This document shows, piece by piece, positions 6,806 to 13,599 of a stretch of 14,522 nt of DNA; within the stretch, counting starts at the first letter, position 1; each line of letters opens with the position of its first letter. Position numbers and translations under genes: made by a program. The notes beneath the pieces were generated by a model. The model had not been told where the DNA came from and did no database searches. It saw nothing but the letters and a program-made list of their open reading frames with translations. This stretch comes from DUAL01 sp036012565 (GTDB lineage: Bacteria; Bacteroidota; Bacteroidia; Flavobacteriales; BACL11). The stretch is taken from assembly GCA_036012565.1 (NCBI GenBank), contig DASCPP010000006.1, positions 1 through 14,522 on the forward strand, in the 5' to 3' direction.

Positions 6806-6975
6806 TTACTTCACTACATATATTGAGATTTAATAATTTGCTACTGAAGGACTTGGAAACTCCTGTCATTGAAAAAATCACTTTTTTATCTTCTAACATA
6901 TTTTCTATTTTAAGAACGCAAAAATAACTAATATAGATTTTATAAAATGCTGTAAAAGTCCAGATTTCTTATTTA

Positions 6976-6987
6976 TGATAAAAATCA
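6976..6987. promoter_or_regulatory. FNR/CRP-type operator upstream of the Moco operon
   Basis: TGAT-AAAA-ATCA is a perfect match to the core of the FNR/DNR box (TTGATnnnnATCAA); only the outermost bases differ. Its centre, 6981.5, lies 41.5 bp upstream of the moeA ATG at 7023, which is also about where the -7 box predicts transcription to start. That is the class II activator position. No TTG-type -33 element is seen near 6990, as expected for an activator-dependent promoter. Likely regulator: an anaerobic or NO-sensing Crp/Fnr protein. Confidence 0.6.
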
Positions 6988-7010
6988 CTTTCCTATATCA
7001 TTTATAGAAG

Positions 7011-7018
7011 TATTTTTG
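7011..7018 (+). promoter_or_regulatory. -7 promoter box for moeA operon
   Basis: TATTTTTG fits TAnnTTTG. Only four bases (CAGT... minus the ATG) separate it from the moeA start codon, so transcription should begin at or within a base or two of the ATG, giving a leaderless or nearly leaderless mRNA. Confidence 0.55.
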
Positions 7019-7022
7019 CAGT

Positions 7023-8213
7023 ATGATAAGTGTAGAAGAAGCAAAAGATATCATAACAAACAGAACGCAACAACTTCCTGAAACAAAAATGAATGTAGTT
7101 AATTCTGTAGGACATACTGTATCAGAAAATGTTGTTGCAAAGATTAACATTCCTTCTTTTGATAATTCTGCAATGGATGGTTTCTCATTAATCCACTCTG
7201 ATATTGAAAATGGAGTTAAGGAATTCATCATTTTAGAGGATATAAAAGCGGGTAATCATAAGAAGATTTTTGTACGCTCTGGAGAATGTGCTCCAATCTT
7301 TACAGGTGCCCCTATCCCAAATGGTGCTGATACCATAATAATGGTTGAAAAAACATCTGAAAAAGATGGGAAGATGATAATTAAAAAAGGATATAATAGT
7401 ACCATTGGAAAACACATTCGGCTTTTAGGAGAACAAATCAAAGAAGGGAAAATTGCACTTAAAAAAGGAGATATTATTAATCCTTCAGCAGCATCCTATT
7501 TGTCTGCTTTAGGAGAAACAAAAGTGCAAGTTTATTCCTCTCCAAAAGTTAAAATAATAACAACAGGAAACGAGATAGTTCAAGCAGGAAATCCCCTTAA
7601 ATCCGGACAAATTTACGAGAGTAATTCTACAGCACTTATTAGTCTATTAAAGGAGCAAAATGTAAGTGATATTTATCATGAAGTTGGAAAAGACACAATA
7701 AAAGAACTTCTTTCAACTTTGAAAGATGTAGAAAAATATGATATCGTTATCTTGACTGGAGGAATTTCGGTTGGAAAATACGATTTTGTTGCTGATTGTT
7801 TAGAAAGAATTGGTGTAAAAAAAGAATTTCATAAGGTAGCTCAAAAACCAGGAAAGCCGCTTTATTTTGGAACAAAAGGAAATACCTTGTTTTTTGCACT
7901 TCCAGGAAATCCTGCTGCTGTAATTACATCTTATTACCAGTATATTTATCCTGCAATCCAAAAGATGATGGGATCTAAAAAGATAACTCTAAAACAATCT
8001 TCTCTACCTCTTTTGCAAAATGTAAGAATAAAAGCAAATCGAGCAAATTTTTTGAAAGGAAAGATTAGTAAAGAAGGTGTTGAAGTTCTTTCAGGGCAAG
8101 GTTCTCATATATTAAGTTCATTTGCAATTGCAGATTGTTTAATTTATCTTCCTAAAGGAAAGAAAGATTGGGGAAAAGGAGAAAATGTTGAAGTACATAT
8201 TTTACCGGAATGA
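7023..8213 (+). CDS. moeA: Molybdopterin molybdotransferase
   Basis: MoeA inserts molybdenum from molybdate into adenylylated molybdopterin, completing Moco. The 396 residues cover the whole family. Motifs: NSAMDGFSL (48-56), FTGAPIPNGADTI (93-105), the MogA-like domain III with TTGNEI (180-185), SGQIYESNS (194-202), LTGGISVGKYDF (244-255), QKPGKPLYFG (274-283) and ALPGNPAAV (292-300), then the C-terminal beta domain. The ATG at 7023 is preferred because it opens the domain normally (MISVEEAKDII) and sits right after the -7 box. It heads the plus-strand Moco operon; its TGA overlaps the mobA ATG (ATGA). The Mog domain it needs for the adenylylation step is supplied by the moaC/mog fusion downstream. 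Expression is probably controlled by the FNR-type site upstream. Very sure. Confidence 0.96.
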   Translation: MISVEEAKDIITNRTQQLPETKMNVVNSVGHTVSENVVAKINIPSFDNSAMDGFSLIHSDIENGVKEFIILEDIKAGNHKKIFVRSGECAPIFTGAPIPNGADTIIMVEKTSEKDGKMIIKKGYNSTIGKHIRLLGEQIKEGKIALKKGDIINPSAASYLSALGETKVQVYSSPKVKIITTGNEIVQAGNPLKSGQIYESNSTALISLLKEQNVSDIYHEVGKDTIKELLSTLKDVEKYDIVILTGGISVGKYDFVADCLERIGVKKEFHKVAQKPGKPLYFGTKGNTLFFALPGNPAAVITSYYQYIYPAIQKMMGSKKITLKQSSLPLLQNVRIKANRANFLKGKISKEGVEVLSGQGSHILSSFAIADCLIYLPKGKKDWGKGENVEVHILPE

Positions 8214-8776
8214 AAACAACAGGAATTATATTAGCAGGAGGATTGAGTTCGAGAATGGGAGAAGATAAAGGGATAATTCAGTTAGATGAATATAAAATGA
8301 TTGAAAAAATCATTCGATTGATAGACCCGTTTTGTAATGAACTAATAATTTCTGCAAACAACTCAAATTATGATAAATTCGGACTGAAAGTTGTGAATGA
8401 CAAAATAGATCGAATTGGTCCAGTTGGAGGAATAATTAGTTGTATGAGAGAAGAAAACAGCAACTCTTATCTAGTGATGAGCTGTGATACTCCAAATGTT
8501 TCTAGTCTCACAATTGCACAATTATTTAATAATTTGGATGATTCTGATGTGGTTATTTATAAGATAGATAATAAAATAGAACCTCTTATTTCTCTGTTCT
8601 CTAAATCTGCAGTAGAAAAAATAGAAGAAGAAATTAGAAATAGAATCTTTAAACTTCAGGATGTGATAAAAAATCTTAATCACAATACTGTTTTTTTAGA
8701 AGATAATGAGAAAACAAAAAAAGAATTCTTAAACATTAACGCAAAAAAAGATTTGATAAAATATTATGAAGAATAA
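8210..8776 (+). CDS. mobA: Molybdenum cofactor guanylyltransferase
   Basis: MobA joins GMP from GTP to Mo-molybdopterin, giving the MGD cofactor used by DMSO-reductase-family enzymes such as nitrate reductases and formate dehydrogenases. At 188 residues it is close to family length. Seen: the nucleotide-binding LAGGLSSRMGEDKG (8-21), GPVGGI (70-75), SCDTPN (91-96; Asp93 matches the Mg-binding Asp of E. coli MobA) and the C-terminal FLNINAKKDL (173-182), a variant of the FxNINTPEDL motif. Overall sequence is more diverged than the other Moco genes, but the motifs are in order. It overlaps moeA by ATGA and its last 11 bases overlap moaD. Its presence says that an MGD enzyme, probably nitrate reductase given NarK nearby, is encoded elsewhere. 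Confident. Confidence 0.93.
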   Translation: MKTTGIILAGGLSSRMGEDKGIIQLDEYKMIEKIIRLIDPFCNELIISANNSNYDKFGLKVVNDKIDRIGPVGGIISCMREENSNSYLVMSCDTPNVSSLTIAQLFNNLDDSDVVIYKIDNKIEPLISLFSKSAVEKIEEEIRNRIFKLQDVIKNLNHNTVFLEDNEKTKKEFLNINAKKDLIKYYEE

Positions 8777-8999
8777 AGTACTTTTTTTTGGGATATTAGA
8801 AGATATTGTTGGTAGTAAGGAACTCATAATTTCTGAGAGTAACTCATCAGATGAGTTGCTAAAAAATATAAAAAAACAATATCCTGAATTGGAAAACAAA
8901 ACCTTTCAGATTGCTGTAAATCAGCAAATAATAAATACAAATACAACACTAAATGATGGAGATGAAATCGCACTCTTACCTCCATTTGCAGGTGGATAA
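8766..8999 (+). CDS. moaD: Molybdopterin synthase small (sulfur-carrier) subunit
   Basis: MoaD is a ubiquitin-like carrier whose C-terminal glycine is adenylylated, turned into a thiocarboxylate, and used by MoaE to put the dithiolene sulfurs on cPMP. The 77-residue product has the beta-grasp pattern and ends DGDEIALLPPFAGG, with the essential Gly-Gly at the very C-terminus. The ATG at 8766 overlaps the end of mobA by 11 bases; starting there gives the normal first strand (KVLFFGILEDIVG). The MoaD-activating enzyme (MoeB/ThiF type) is not in the window. MoaE follows 11 bases later, so the two subunits are made together. Confidence 0.95.
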   Translation: MKNKVLFFGILEDIVGSKELIISESNSSDELLKNIKKQYPELENKTFQIAVNQQIINTNTTLNDGDEIALLPPFAGG

Positions 9000-9010
9000 G
9001 AAAAAATCTA

Positions 9011-9433
9011 ATGAGTAAAAAAGCACTAATAGAGGGCCCTATCTCTCCAGAAAGAATTGCAAAATCTATTGGGAATCATAGTAGTAAAACAGGAATAGGA
9101 GCACACAATATTTTCTTAGGTCAAGTTAGGGCCGACAAACATGAGGGAAAAATTGTTGAAGAAATAGAATACTCGGCATATGAAGATATGGCAGAGAAAA
9201 TTTTTCATGAAATAAGAGAAAGTATTTTCGAAAAATATGATATATCTTGCATGCATATATATCATAGTGTTGGAAAGGTAAAAGCTGGTGGAATTTCACT
9301 CTTTGTTTTTGTTTCTTCAAAGCACAGAGGAGTAAGTTATGAGGCATCAAGAGATGTGGTTGAGCAAATAAAAGAAAAGACCCCAATCTGGAAAAAAGAA
9401 ATTTTTGAAGGAGAAGAATATCATTGGGTATAA
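9011..9433 (+). CDS. moaE: Molybdopterin synthase catalytic subunit
   Basis: MoaE forms a heterotetramer with MoaD and converts cPMP to molybdopterin. The 140 residues include FLGQVRAD (35-42), IEYSAYEDMAEKIF (52-65), IYHSVGKVKAGGISLFVFVS (83-102), KHRGVSYEA (104-112) and the active-site block IKEKTPIWKKEIF (120-132). His105, Arg106, Lys121 and Lys128 match the catalytic His-Arg pair and the two lysines of E. coli MoaE, so the enzyme should be active. The extreme C-terminus (EYHWV) is the usual end. It sits 11 bases after moaD and 15 bases before the moaC/mog fusion. Very sure. Confidence 0.96.
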   Translation: MSKKALIEGPISPERIAKSIGNHSSKTGIGAHNIFLGQVRADKHEGKIVEEIEYSAYEDMAEKIFHEIRESIFEKYDISCMHIYHSVGKVKAGGISLFVFVSSKHRGVSYEASRDVVEQIKEKTPIWKKEIFEGEEYHWV

Positions 9434-9448
9434 ATTATATATAAGAAA

Positions 9449-10357
9449 ATGAAAGATGTTAGTTGGAAAGTAAAAACTCTCAGGACTGCAACAGCACAAG
9501 CAATTATAAAGGTCGGAGATTTAGGAATGGAAGCTATCAATAATAAAACTGTTCCAAAAGGAGATCCTTTTGAGATTTCAAAAATTGCAGGGATGTTGGC
9601 AGTAAAAAATACTGCAGCTGTAATACCTCATTGCCATCCTATGCCAACTGAGAATACTGATATTGATTTTGAGATTTCAGGAAACAAAATAATAATAGAA
9701 CTATCGGTAACTACAATTTACAAGACAGGCTGTGAAATTGAAGCAATTTATGGTGCAACCACCACTGCTGTTACTCTTTACGATCTATTAAAACCAATTG
9801 ATACTGAGCTTGAAATTACAGATATTAAATTATTAAGAAAGAAAGGTGGTAAATCTGATTTTGTAAAAGATATTGATCCAAATCTGCAAGCTACTGTTAT
9901 TGTGATGTCTGATAGTATTGCTGCAGAAAAAAAACACGATAAATCAGGAAAATCGATTGTAAATAAATTGGAAGAATGTGGTGTCCCTAACATTAATTAT
10001 CACATTATCCCTGATGAAAAAGATGATTTACAAAACTTAGTAAATTCTTCTTTAGAAGAAGGTAGTAAACTCATCATCACTACTGGTGGGACAGGGCTTT
10101 CTCCAAGAGATATAACTCCTGAAAGTTTGCTTCCTATGTTAGATGTTGAAATCCCTGGAATAATGGAAGCAGCCAGAAGTTACGGGCAAGAGCGAACTCC
10201 ATATTCTATGCTATCAAGAGGAATTGCGGGACTTATAAATGACACATTAGTTTTAGCTCTTCCTGGTTCTACAAAAGGAGCTTCAGAAAGCATGGATGCG
10301 CTTTTCCCTTACATTTTACATATCTACAAAGTAATTAAAGGTAGAAGACACGACTAA
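9449..10357 (+). CDS. moaC: Bifunctional cPMP synthase / molybdopterin adenylyltransferase (MoaC-Mog fusion)
   Basis: One 302-residue frame carries two enzymes. Residues 1-~145 are MoaC, which with MoaA rearranges GTP-derived 3',8-cH2GTP to cPMP: PKGDPFEISKIAGMLAVKNT (36-55), IPHCHPMP (59-66), YKTGCEIEAIYGATTTAVTL (91-110), YDLLKPID (111-118, with Asp112 and Lys115 at the catalytic positions) and KKGGKSDF (131-138). Residues ~148-302 are a MoaB/MogA domain, which adenylylates molybdopterin: MSDSIAAEKKHDKSG (153-167), ITTGGTGLSPRDITPE (210-225), PGIMEAARSYGQERTPYSML (236-255) and ALPGSTKGASESM (270-282). Both active sites look intact. The joining segment is short and there is no frameshift, so this is a real fusion, an arrangement known in Bacteroidota. 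It places the third and the fifth steps of the pathway in one chain; no separate mogA is seen. Confidence 0.95.
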   Translation: MKDVSWKVKTLRTATAQAIIKVGDLGMEAINNKTVPKGDPFEISKIAGMLAVKNTAAVIPHCHPMPTENTDIDFEISGNKIIIELSVTTIYKTGCEIEAIYGATTTAVTLYDLLKPIDTELEITDIKLLRKKGGKSDFVKDIDPNLQATVIVMSDSIAAEKKHDKSGKSIVNKLEECGVPNINYHIIPDEKDDLQNLVNSSLEEGSKLIITTGGTGLSPRDITPESLLPMLDVEIPGIMEAARSYGQERTPYSMLSRGIAGLINDTLVLALPGSTKGASESMDALFPYILHIYKVIKGRRHD

Positions 10358-10359
10358 AG

Positions 10360-11103
10360 ATGGAGTATATCCTCATCTGTATTTTAATAATAGCATTTTT
10401 ATATGCTTCTGTTGGACATGGAGGAGCTAGTGGTTATCATGCAGTAATGGCCCTTTTTACAGTGGAAGCTATTTTGATGAAATCAACTGCACTTACCCTA
10501 AATATATTTGTTGCAGGGATTTCTTTTTATCACTATAAGAAAGCAGGATATTTTAGATGGAAACTTTTCTTCCCCTTCTCTTTAGGCTCAATTCCTTTAG
10601 CATATCTTGGAGGAGCAATTGATATACAAGAAGATATTTACAAAGGTATACTCGGGATTTTCTTAGCCTTTGCAGTACTAAAAATGTTAGGGCTAATTGG
10701 TAAAGAAAGAGAAGGATTGACAAATTTACCATTTGGACTGGGAATTGTTTTCGGAGGGATCCTTGGTTTTATCTCAGGATTAATTGGGATTGGAGGAGGA
10801 ATTATTCTGAGTCCAATTTTACTTATTTTCAGATGGGCTAAAATGAAAGAAGCAGCAGCAATTTCTGCACTTTTTATTTTGGTAAATTCTGTTAGTGGAC
10901 TTATCGGAATAATCAGTTCAGGAAACTACAAACCTATTGATGATATTTGGATATGGATAATTATTGCAATAATAGGTGGATTTGCCGGAAGTTATTTTGG
11001 TAGCAAAAAAATAAGCAGCAAAAGAGTGCAATATTTACTATCCATTATTTTATCTATAGCAAGTATTAAGTTATTAATAACCTTTTTTAACTTTATTGTA
11101 TAA
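10360..11103 (+). CDS. TSUP/TauE-SafE family membrane permease
   Basis: The 247-residue protein is almost wholly hydrophobic with about eight membrane helices. It is pseudo-duplicated: the first half opens with LYASVGHGGASGYHAVMALF (14-33) and the second contains LGFISGLIGIGGGIILSPIL, the typical paired glycine-rich repeats of the TSUP (formerly DUF81) family. TSUP proteins move sulfur-containing anions and other small organic anions (sulfite, sulfoacetate, thiosulfate) across the inner membrane. The ATG is only 2 bases after the moaC/mog stop, so it is the last gene of the Moco operon. That linkage suggests an oxyanion related to Moco biology, e.g. sulfite or possibly molybdate/sulfate, but the substrate cannot be read from sequence. 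Family call firm; function open. Confidence 0.88.
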   Translation: MEYILICILIIAFLYASVGHGGASGYHAVMALFTVEAILMKSTALTLNIFVAGISFYHYKKAGYFRWKLFFPFSLGSIPLAYLGGAIDIQEDIYKGILGIFLAFAVLKMLGLIGKEREGLTNLPFGLGIVFGGILGFISGLIGIGGGIILSPILLIFRWAKMKEAAAISALFILVNSVSGLIGIISSGNYKPIDDIWIWIIIAIIGGFAGSYFGSKKISSKRVQYLLSIILSIASIKLLITFFNFIV

Positions 11104-11107
11104 GAAA

Positions 11108-11126
11108 AGTCCACTAAAAGTGAACT
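11108..11126. terminator. Bidirectional terminator-like hairpin between convergent operons
   Basis: AGTCCACT and AGTGAACT pair around an AAA loop: seven of eight base pairs, one C-A mismatch. It starts five bases after the TSUP stop codon and lies between the ends of the plus-strand Moco operon and the minus-strand HHE-moaA-ric operon. A T-rich stretch (TTTATCTTTTTG) follows on the plus side at some distance; an A-run (11105-11108) precedes it, giving T's for the minus transcript. Confidence 0.5.
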
Positions 11127-11157
11127 CTTCAAAATTTATCTTTTTGTAACTTACTTA

Positions 11158-11856
11158 TTATTCTTCCTCTAATTCAATTGATTTTGGGAATAAAATATTA
11201 TTCTCCAAATGAATATGAATGTGTAAATCATCTTGAAACTCTTTTAAATGATGATAAAGTGCCTTATAAGTATTACAAGCGTGAATAGGTGGAGTAAAAT
11301 TATTGCTTAATTTTTCTATTTTCTTAAAAATATCACCTGCAATATCATGTTCATGTTCCATCATTCTAATAGGATTTTGAACTGAGCCAAAAGGAACTTG
11401 GATTTTTTCTCCATTTCTGTGAGCAATTGCCAAATTTATAATGTGAGGAAACAGAATTCCTTCTTCTTTCATAAGATGTTGTTGTAACTCCATAGAAACT
11501 TCATGAAACAGCTTTGCAATTTCGATATTTTCTGGGTTATGATCACCATGAACTTTAGCAACTTTATTAGCAAATTCTGAAATGATTGGGAGTGATTCTT
11601 TTACATAAACATGATGTGTCTCCAAAATATGATTAGACAAAACATCCAATTCCATATTATCAAAATCTTTTTCAGCTTTTTCAGCATCTAACATTTCAAT
11701 CTCATTGAGAATAGTTTCTGCCTTTACTTCTGTACCAAAACATGCTTCAGAGACCGGTTTACCACCTCCACAACAGAAATCAATTCCGTATTTCTTAAAT
11801 ATTGTTGCAGTTCTCATATCTGAGGCTACAATTTGGGCTACTGTTTTATCTTTCAT
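11158..11856 (-). CDS. ric: Iron-sulfur cluster repair di-iron protein (Ric/YtfE/ScdA/DnrN)
   Basis: Ric proteins restore Fe-S clusters damaged by nitric oxide or oxidants, and DnrN-type genes travel with denitrification genes. The 232 residues contain the N-terminal ScdA domain with KYGIDFCCGGGK (22-33) and a hemerythrin-like four-helix bundle. Candidate di-iron ligands agree with the E. coli YtfE pattern: His81 or 82, His103 or 106, His127 and Glu131 (HLMKEEGILFP), His170 (HEHDIAG), His214 and Glu218 (HIHLENNILFP). Length is standard. The gene lies 15 bases after moaA on the same strand. MoaA holds two oxygen- and NO-sensitive [4Fe-4S] clusters, as do NadA and nitrate reductases, so a repair role fits the setting. 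The symbol ric is used by family; scdA, ytfE and dnrN are synonyms. Very sure. Confidence 0.94.
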   Translation of the reverse strand: MKDKTVAQIVASDMRTATIFKKYGIDFCCGGGKPVSEACFGTEVKAETILNEIEMLDAEKAEKDFDNMELDVLSNHILETHHVYVKESLPIISEFANKVAKVHGDHNPENIEIAKLFHEVSMELQQHLMKEEGILFPHIINLAIAHRNGEKIQVPFGSVQNPIRMMEHEHDIAGDIFKKIEKLSNNFTPPIHACNTYKALYHHLKEFQDDLHIHIHLENNILFPKSIELEEE

Positions 11857-11871
11857 TTTTTATTTATTTAA

Positions 11872-12867
11872 TTATCCACCTATTGCAAACATACACCTTC
11901 CTTTTCCAAAATCTTTTTCTTCCTTTAATTCTTTAAAATCAGAAAAACCTCCTCTTTCTGCAAATTTAGATTCTATGTTTTTAAAGATTAACTCTTCAAT
12001 ATCATCACCTTTCCTATAAGAGGATAATAGGTCTAGTTCTGAATTAGAAAACAAACAATTCTTTATTTTACCATCAGCAGTTAATCTTATCCTGTTGCAA
12101 GTGTTACAAAAAGAATCAGTAATTGAGCTGATTACTGCAAAAGTTCCTTTACCACCTTTTAATCTGTAATTTTTTGCAGTATCATTTTTTGTATCTTTTA
12201 TCCTTTCAAAATCAAAATTCCCCTCTACAATATTTAAAACTTCTTTATAACTTACAATCTTAGAAAAGTCCCATGAATTACCATTAAAAGGCATAAATTC
12301 TATAAACCTAACATGAATATTTTCATTTCTTGTCCACTCTACAAAATCTTTTATCTCATGTAAATTAACTCCTTTCAGAGCAACAACATTTACCTTTATT
12401 TTAAATCCTTTATCATGAAACAACTTAATATTAGAAAGCACTTTTTCAAGATAATCTCTTTGTGTGATTCTTTTGAATTGAGCTTTGTCAAGCGTGTCTA
12501 AACTAATATTAATTGACTTTAATCCGACTTCTTGAAAAAGTTCCAAATACTCATCAATCAAATATCCGTTGGAAGTAATTGCAAGATCAACTTGTAAGTT
12601 TGACAGTCGAGAAATAATTTCACGAGCATCTTTTCTGATTAGAGGTTCCCCTCCTGTTAATCTGATTTTTTTTACACCTAAAGAAACAAATGTTTTTGCA
12701 ATATTTAAAAGTTCATCTGCTGACATTAATTTATCTGTCGGATAAAAGTTTATTTTCTCGTCAGGCATGCAATAGAAACATCTAAAATTACATTTATCGG
12801 TAATAGAAATACGCAAATAGTCGTGTTTCCTGCCAAAAGTATCTTTAATAATGTTTCTTATTTCCAT
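11872..12867 (-). CDS. moaA: GTP 3',8-cyclase (radical SAM Moco enzyme)
   Basis: MoaA uses S-adenosylmethionine and two [4Fe-4S] clusters to cyclise GTP to 3',8-cH2GTP, the first step of Moco synthesis; MoaC finishes cPMP. The 331 residues show the radical SAM motif CNFRCFYC (Cys26, Cys30, Cys33), IRLTGGEPLIRKD (68-80), SINISLDTL (118-126), FIEFMPFNG (188-196) and the C-terminal cluster FCNTCNRIRLTADGKIKNC (Cys254, Cys257, Cys271). It ends in Gly-Gly, the conserved tail that reaches into the active site. Its ATG overlaps the stop of the HHE gene as TAATG, implying re-initiation, and ric follows 15 bases later. It is the only Moco gene in the window not on the plus strand, so the pathway is split over two converging operons. 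Very sure. Confidence 0.97.
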   Translation of the reverse strand: MEIRNIIKDTFGRKHDYLRISITDKCNFRCFYCMPDEKINFYPTDKLMSADELLNIAKTFVSLGVKKIRLTGGEPLIRKDAREIISRLSNLQVDLAITSNGYLIDEYLELFQEVGLKSINISLDTLDKAQFKRITQRDYLEKVLSNIKLFHDKGFKIKVNVVALKGVNLHEIKDFVEWTRNENIHVRFIEFMPFNGNSWDFSKIVSYKEVLNIVEGNFDFERIKDTKNDTAKNYRLKGGKGTFAVISSITDSFCNTCNRIRLTADGKIKNCLFSNSELDLLSSYRKGDDIEELIFKNIESKFAERGGFSDFKELKEEKDFGKGRCMFAIGG

Positions 12868-13595
12868 TATTTTACATGATCAATCAAAGTATTCATCTCT
12901 TCAAATTCTTCCGAACTAATAAGCTGATGTGCTAACTGAAATAAAGTTTCGTCTTCTCTGTAAATGTGTAACCTTAACATTTCAATTAGTTCCAAACTAT
13001 TTTGATAAGCCATATCACTTACAATATTTTTTGAGTCTTCATCAGGAAGTCTTGATGAAATTCCGATCATATTAAAAGCTAAAGTTCCTAATTGAATAAA
13101 CTGATAATGGTCATCCTCAAAAATATTAATTGGAGTTTGAGAAAATTTAGAAGTACCGTGCTCTCCGCTTTCTATGAATTTTTCTTCTAAAAGAGGAAAC
13201 AGTACTTTTTCTTCTTTTCTGTTATGATGCAAAAGTTCATTGTCAAAAAACTGAAAAAACTCAGAAAAAATATCATTTATATCTTTGTTAATCTTCCATT
13301 TTTCTTCTCTGAATTGCTGTAGTGCTTTTTCGAATTTATTTATCTTCTTAATTGCAACCTTATGCTCCAGCATTAGTTTTTTAATAACATCAGGCATATC
13401 ATCATAACTGATATGTTCAATCTTTTTGGAATATGCTTCTGGTGGGTCCATTGGAGATTCTCCCTCATCTATTCCTGGCTCTTTGGTAACCTCTCTTTTT
13501 ATAGGGTCATCTTGCGCTATTTGCCTTTTTAAATCCTTATCTAAATCAAATGCTCTCTTACTGGATTTCCTGTCTACAATTGTTATCTTTTTCAT
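12867..13595 (-). CDS. Hemerythrin-like (HHE) domain protein with charged N-terminal extension
   Basis: The 242-residue protein has a non-haem di-iron hemerythrin-like bundle from about residue 65 to 240. Probable ligands in order: His78 (LMLEHKVA), His124 and Glu128 (HHNRKEEKVLFPLL), His163 (EDDHYQF), His210 and Glu214 (LHIYREDETLFQ), matching the H...HxxxE...H...HxxxE layout. Proteins of this kind bind oxygen, NO or iron. The first ~60 residues are strongly charged, proline-containing and have no fold I recognise. The ATG at 13595 lies four bases after a -7 box, supporting that start. The gene overlaps moaA (TAATG) and heads the moaA-ric operon, so it is made together with a radical SAM enzyme and a cluster-repair protein. 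A sensing, iron-storage or NO-trapping role for this operon is likely but not provable here. Confidence 0.85.
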   Translation of the reverse strand: MKKITIVDRKSSKRAFDLDKDLKRQIAQDDPIKREVTKEPGIDEGESPMDPPEAYSKKIEHISYDDMPDVIKKLMLEHKVAIKKINKFEKALQQFREEKWKINKDINDIFSEFFQFFDNELLHHNRKEEKVLFPLLEEKFIESGEHGTSKFSQTPINIFEDDHYQFIQLGTLAFNMIGISSRLPDEDSKNIVSDMAYQNSLELIEMLRLHIYREDETLFQLAHQLISSEEFEEMNTLIDHVK

Positions 13596-13599
13596 GATG

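Larger units (their letters stand above)
6688..7022. other. Intergenic region between the ferredoxin and moeA
   Basis: These 335 bases hold no convincing reading frame. They contain an isolated tRNA 3'-end fragment (6781-6805, minus), a 7-bp inverted repeat (GTAGCAA 6786-6792 and TTGCTAC 6838-6844), an FNR/CRP-type palindrome (6976-6987) and the moeA -7 box (7011-7018). No strong terminator for the U32-ferredoxin operon is visible. Confidence 0.6.

Noticed and set aside
6781..6860. A complete tRNA gene on the minus strand
   Set aside because: Only the T-loop and acceptor 3' strand are recognisable. The 5' T-stem strand pairs poorly with CTTGC, and no CGGGGTA-like 5' acceptor strand, D-arm or anticodon arm lies upstream.
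6868..6882. A second FNR-like box (TTGAAAAAATCA)
   Set aside because: The spacing between half-sites is one base short of the TTGAT-N4-ATCAA pattern and the left half lacks the T of TGAT; it is also too far from the moeA start to act in class II fashion.
9870..9900. moaC and mog as two separate genes or a frameshifted pair
   Set aside because: The frame is continuous through the junction with no stop, no internal start with a good context, and both domains complete, so a true fusion is the simpler reading.
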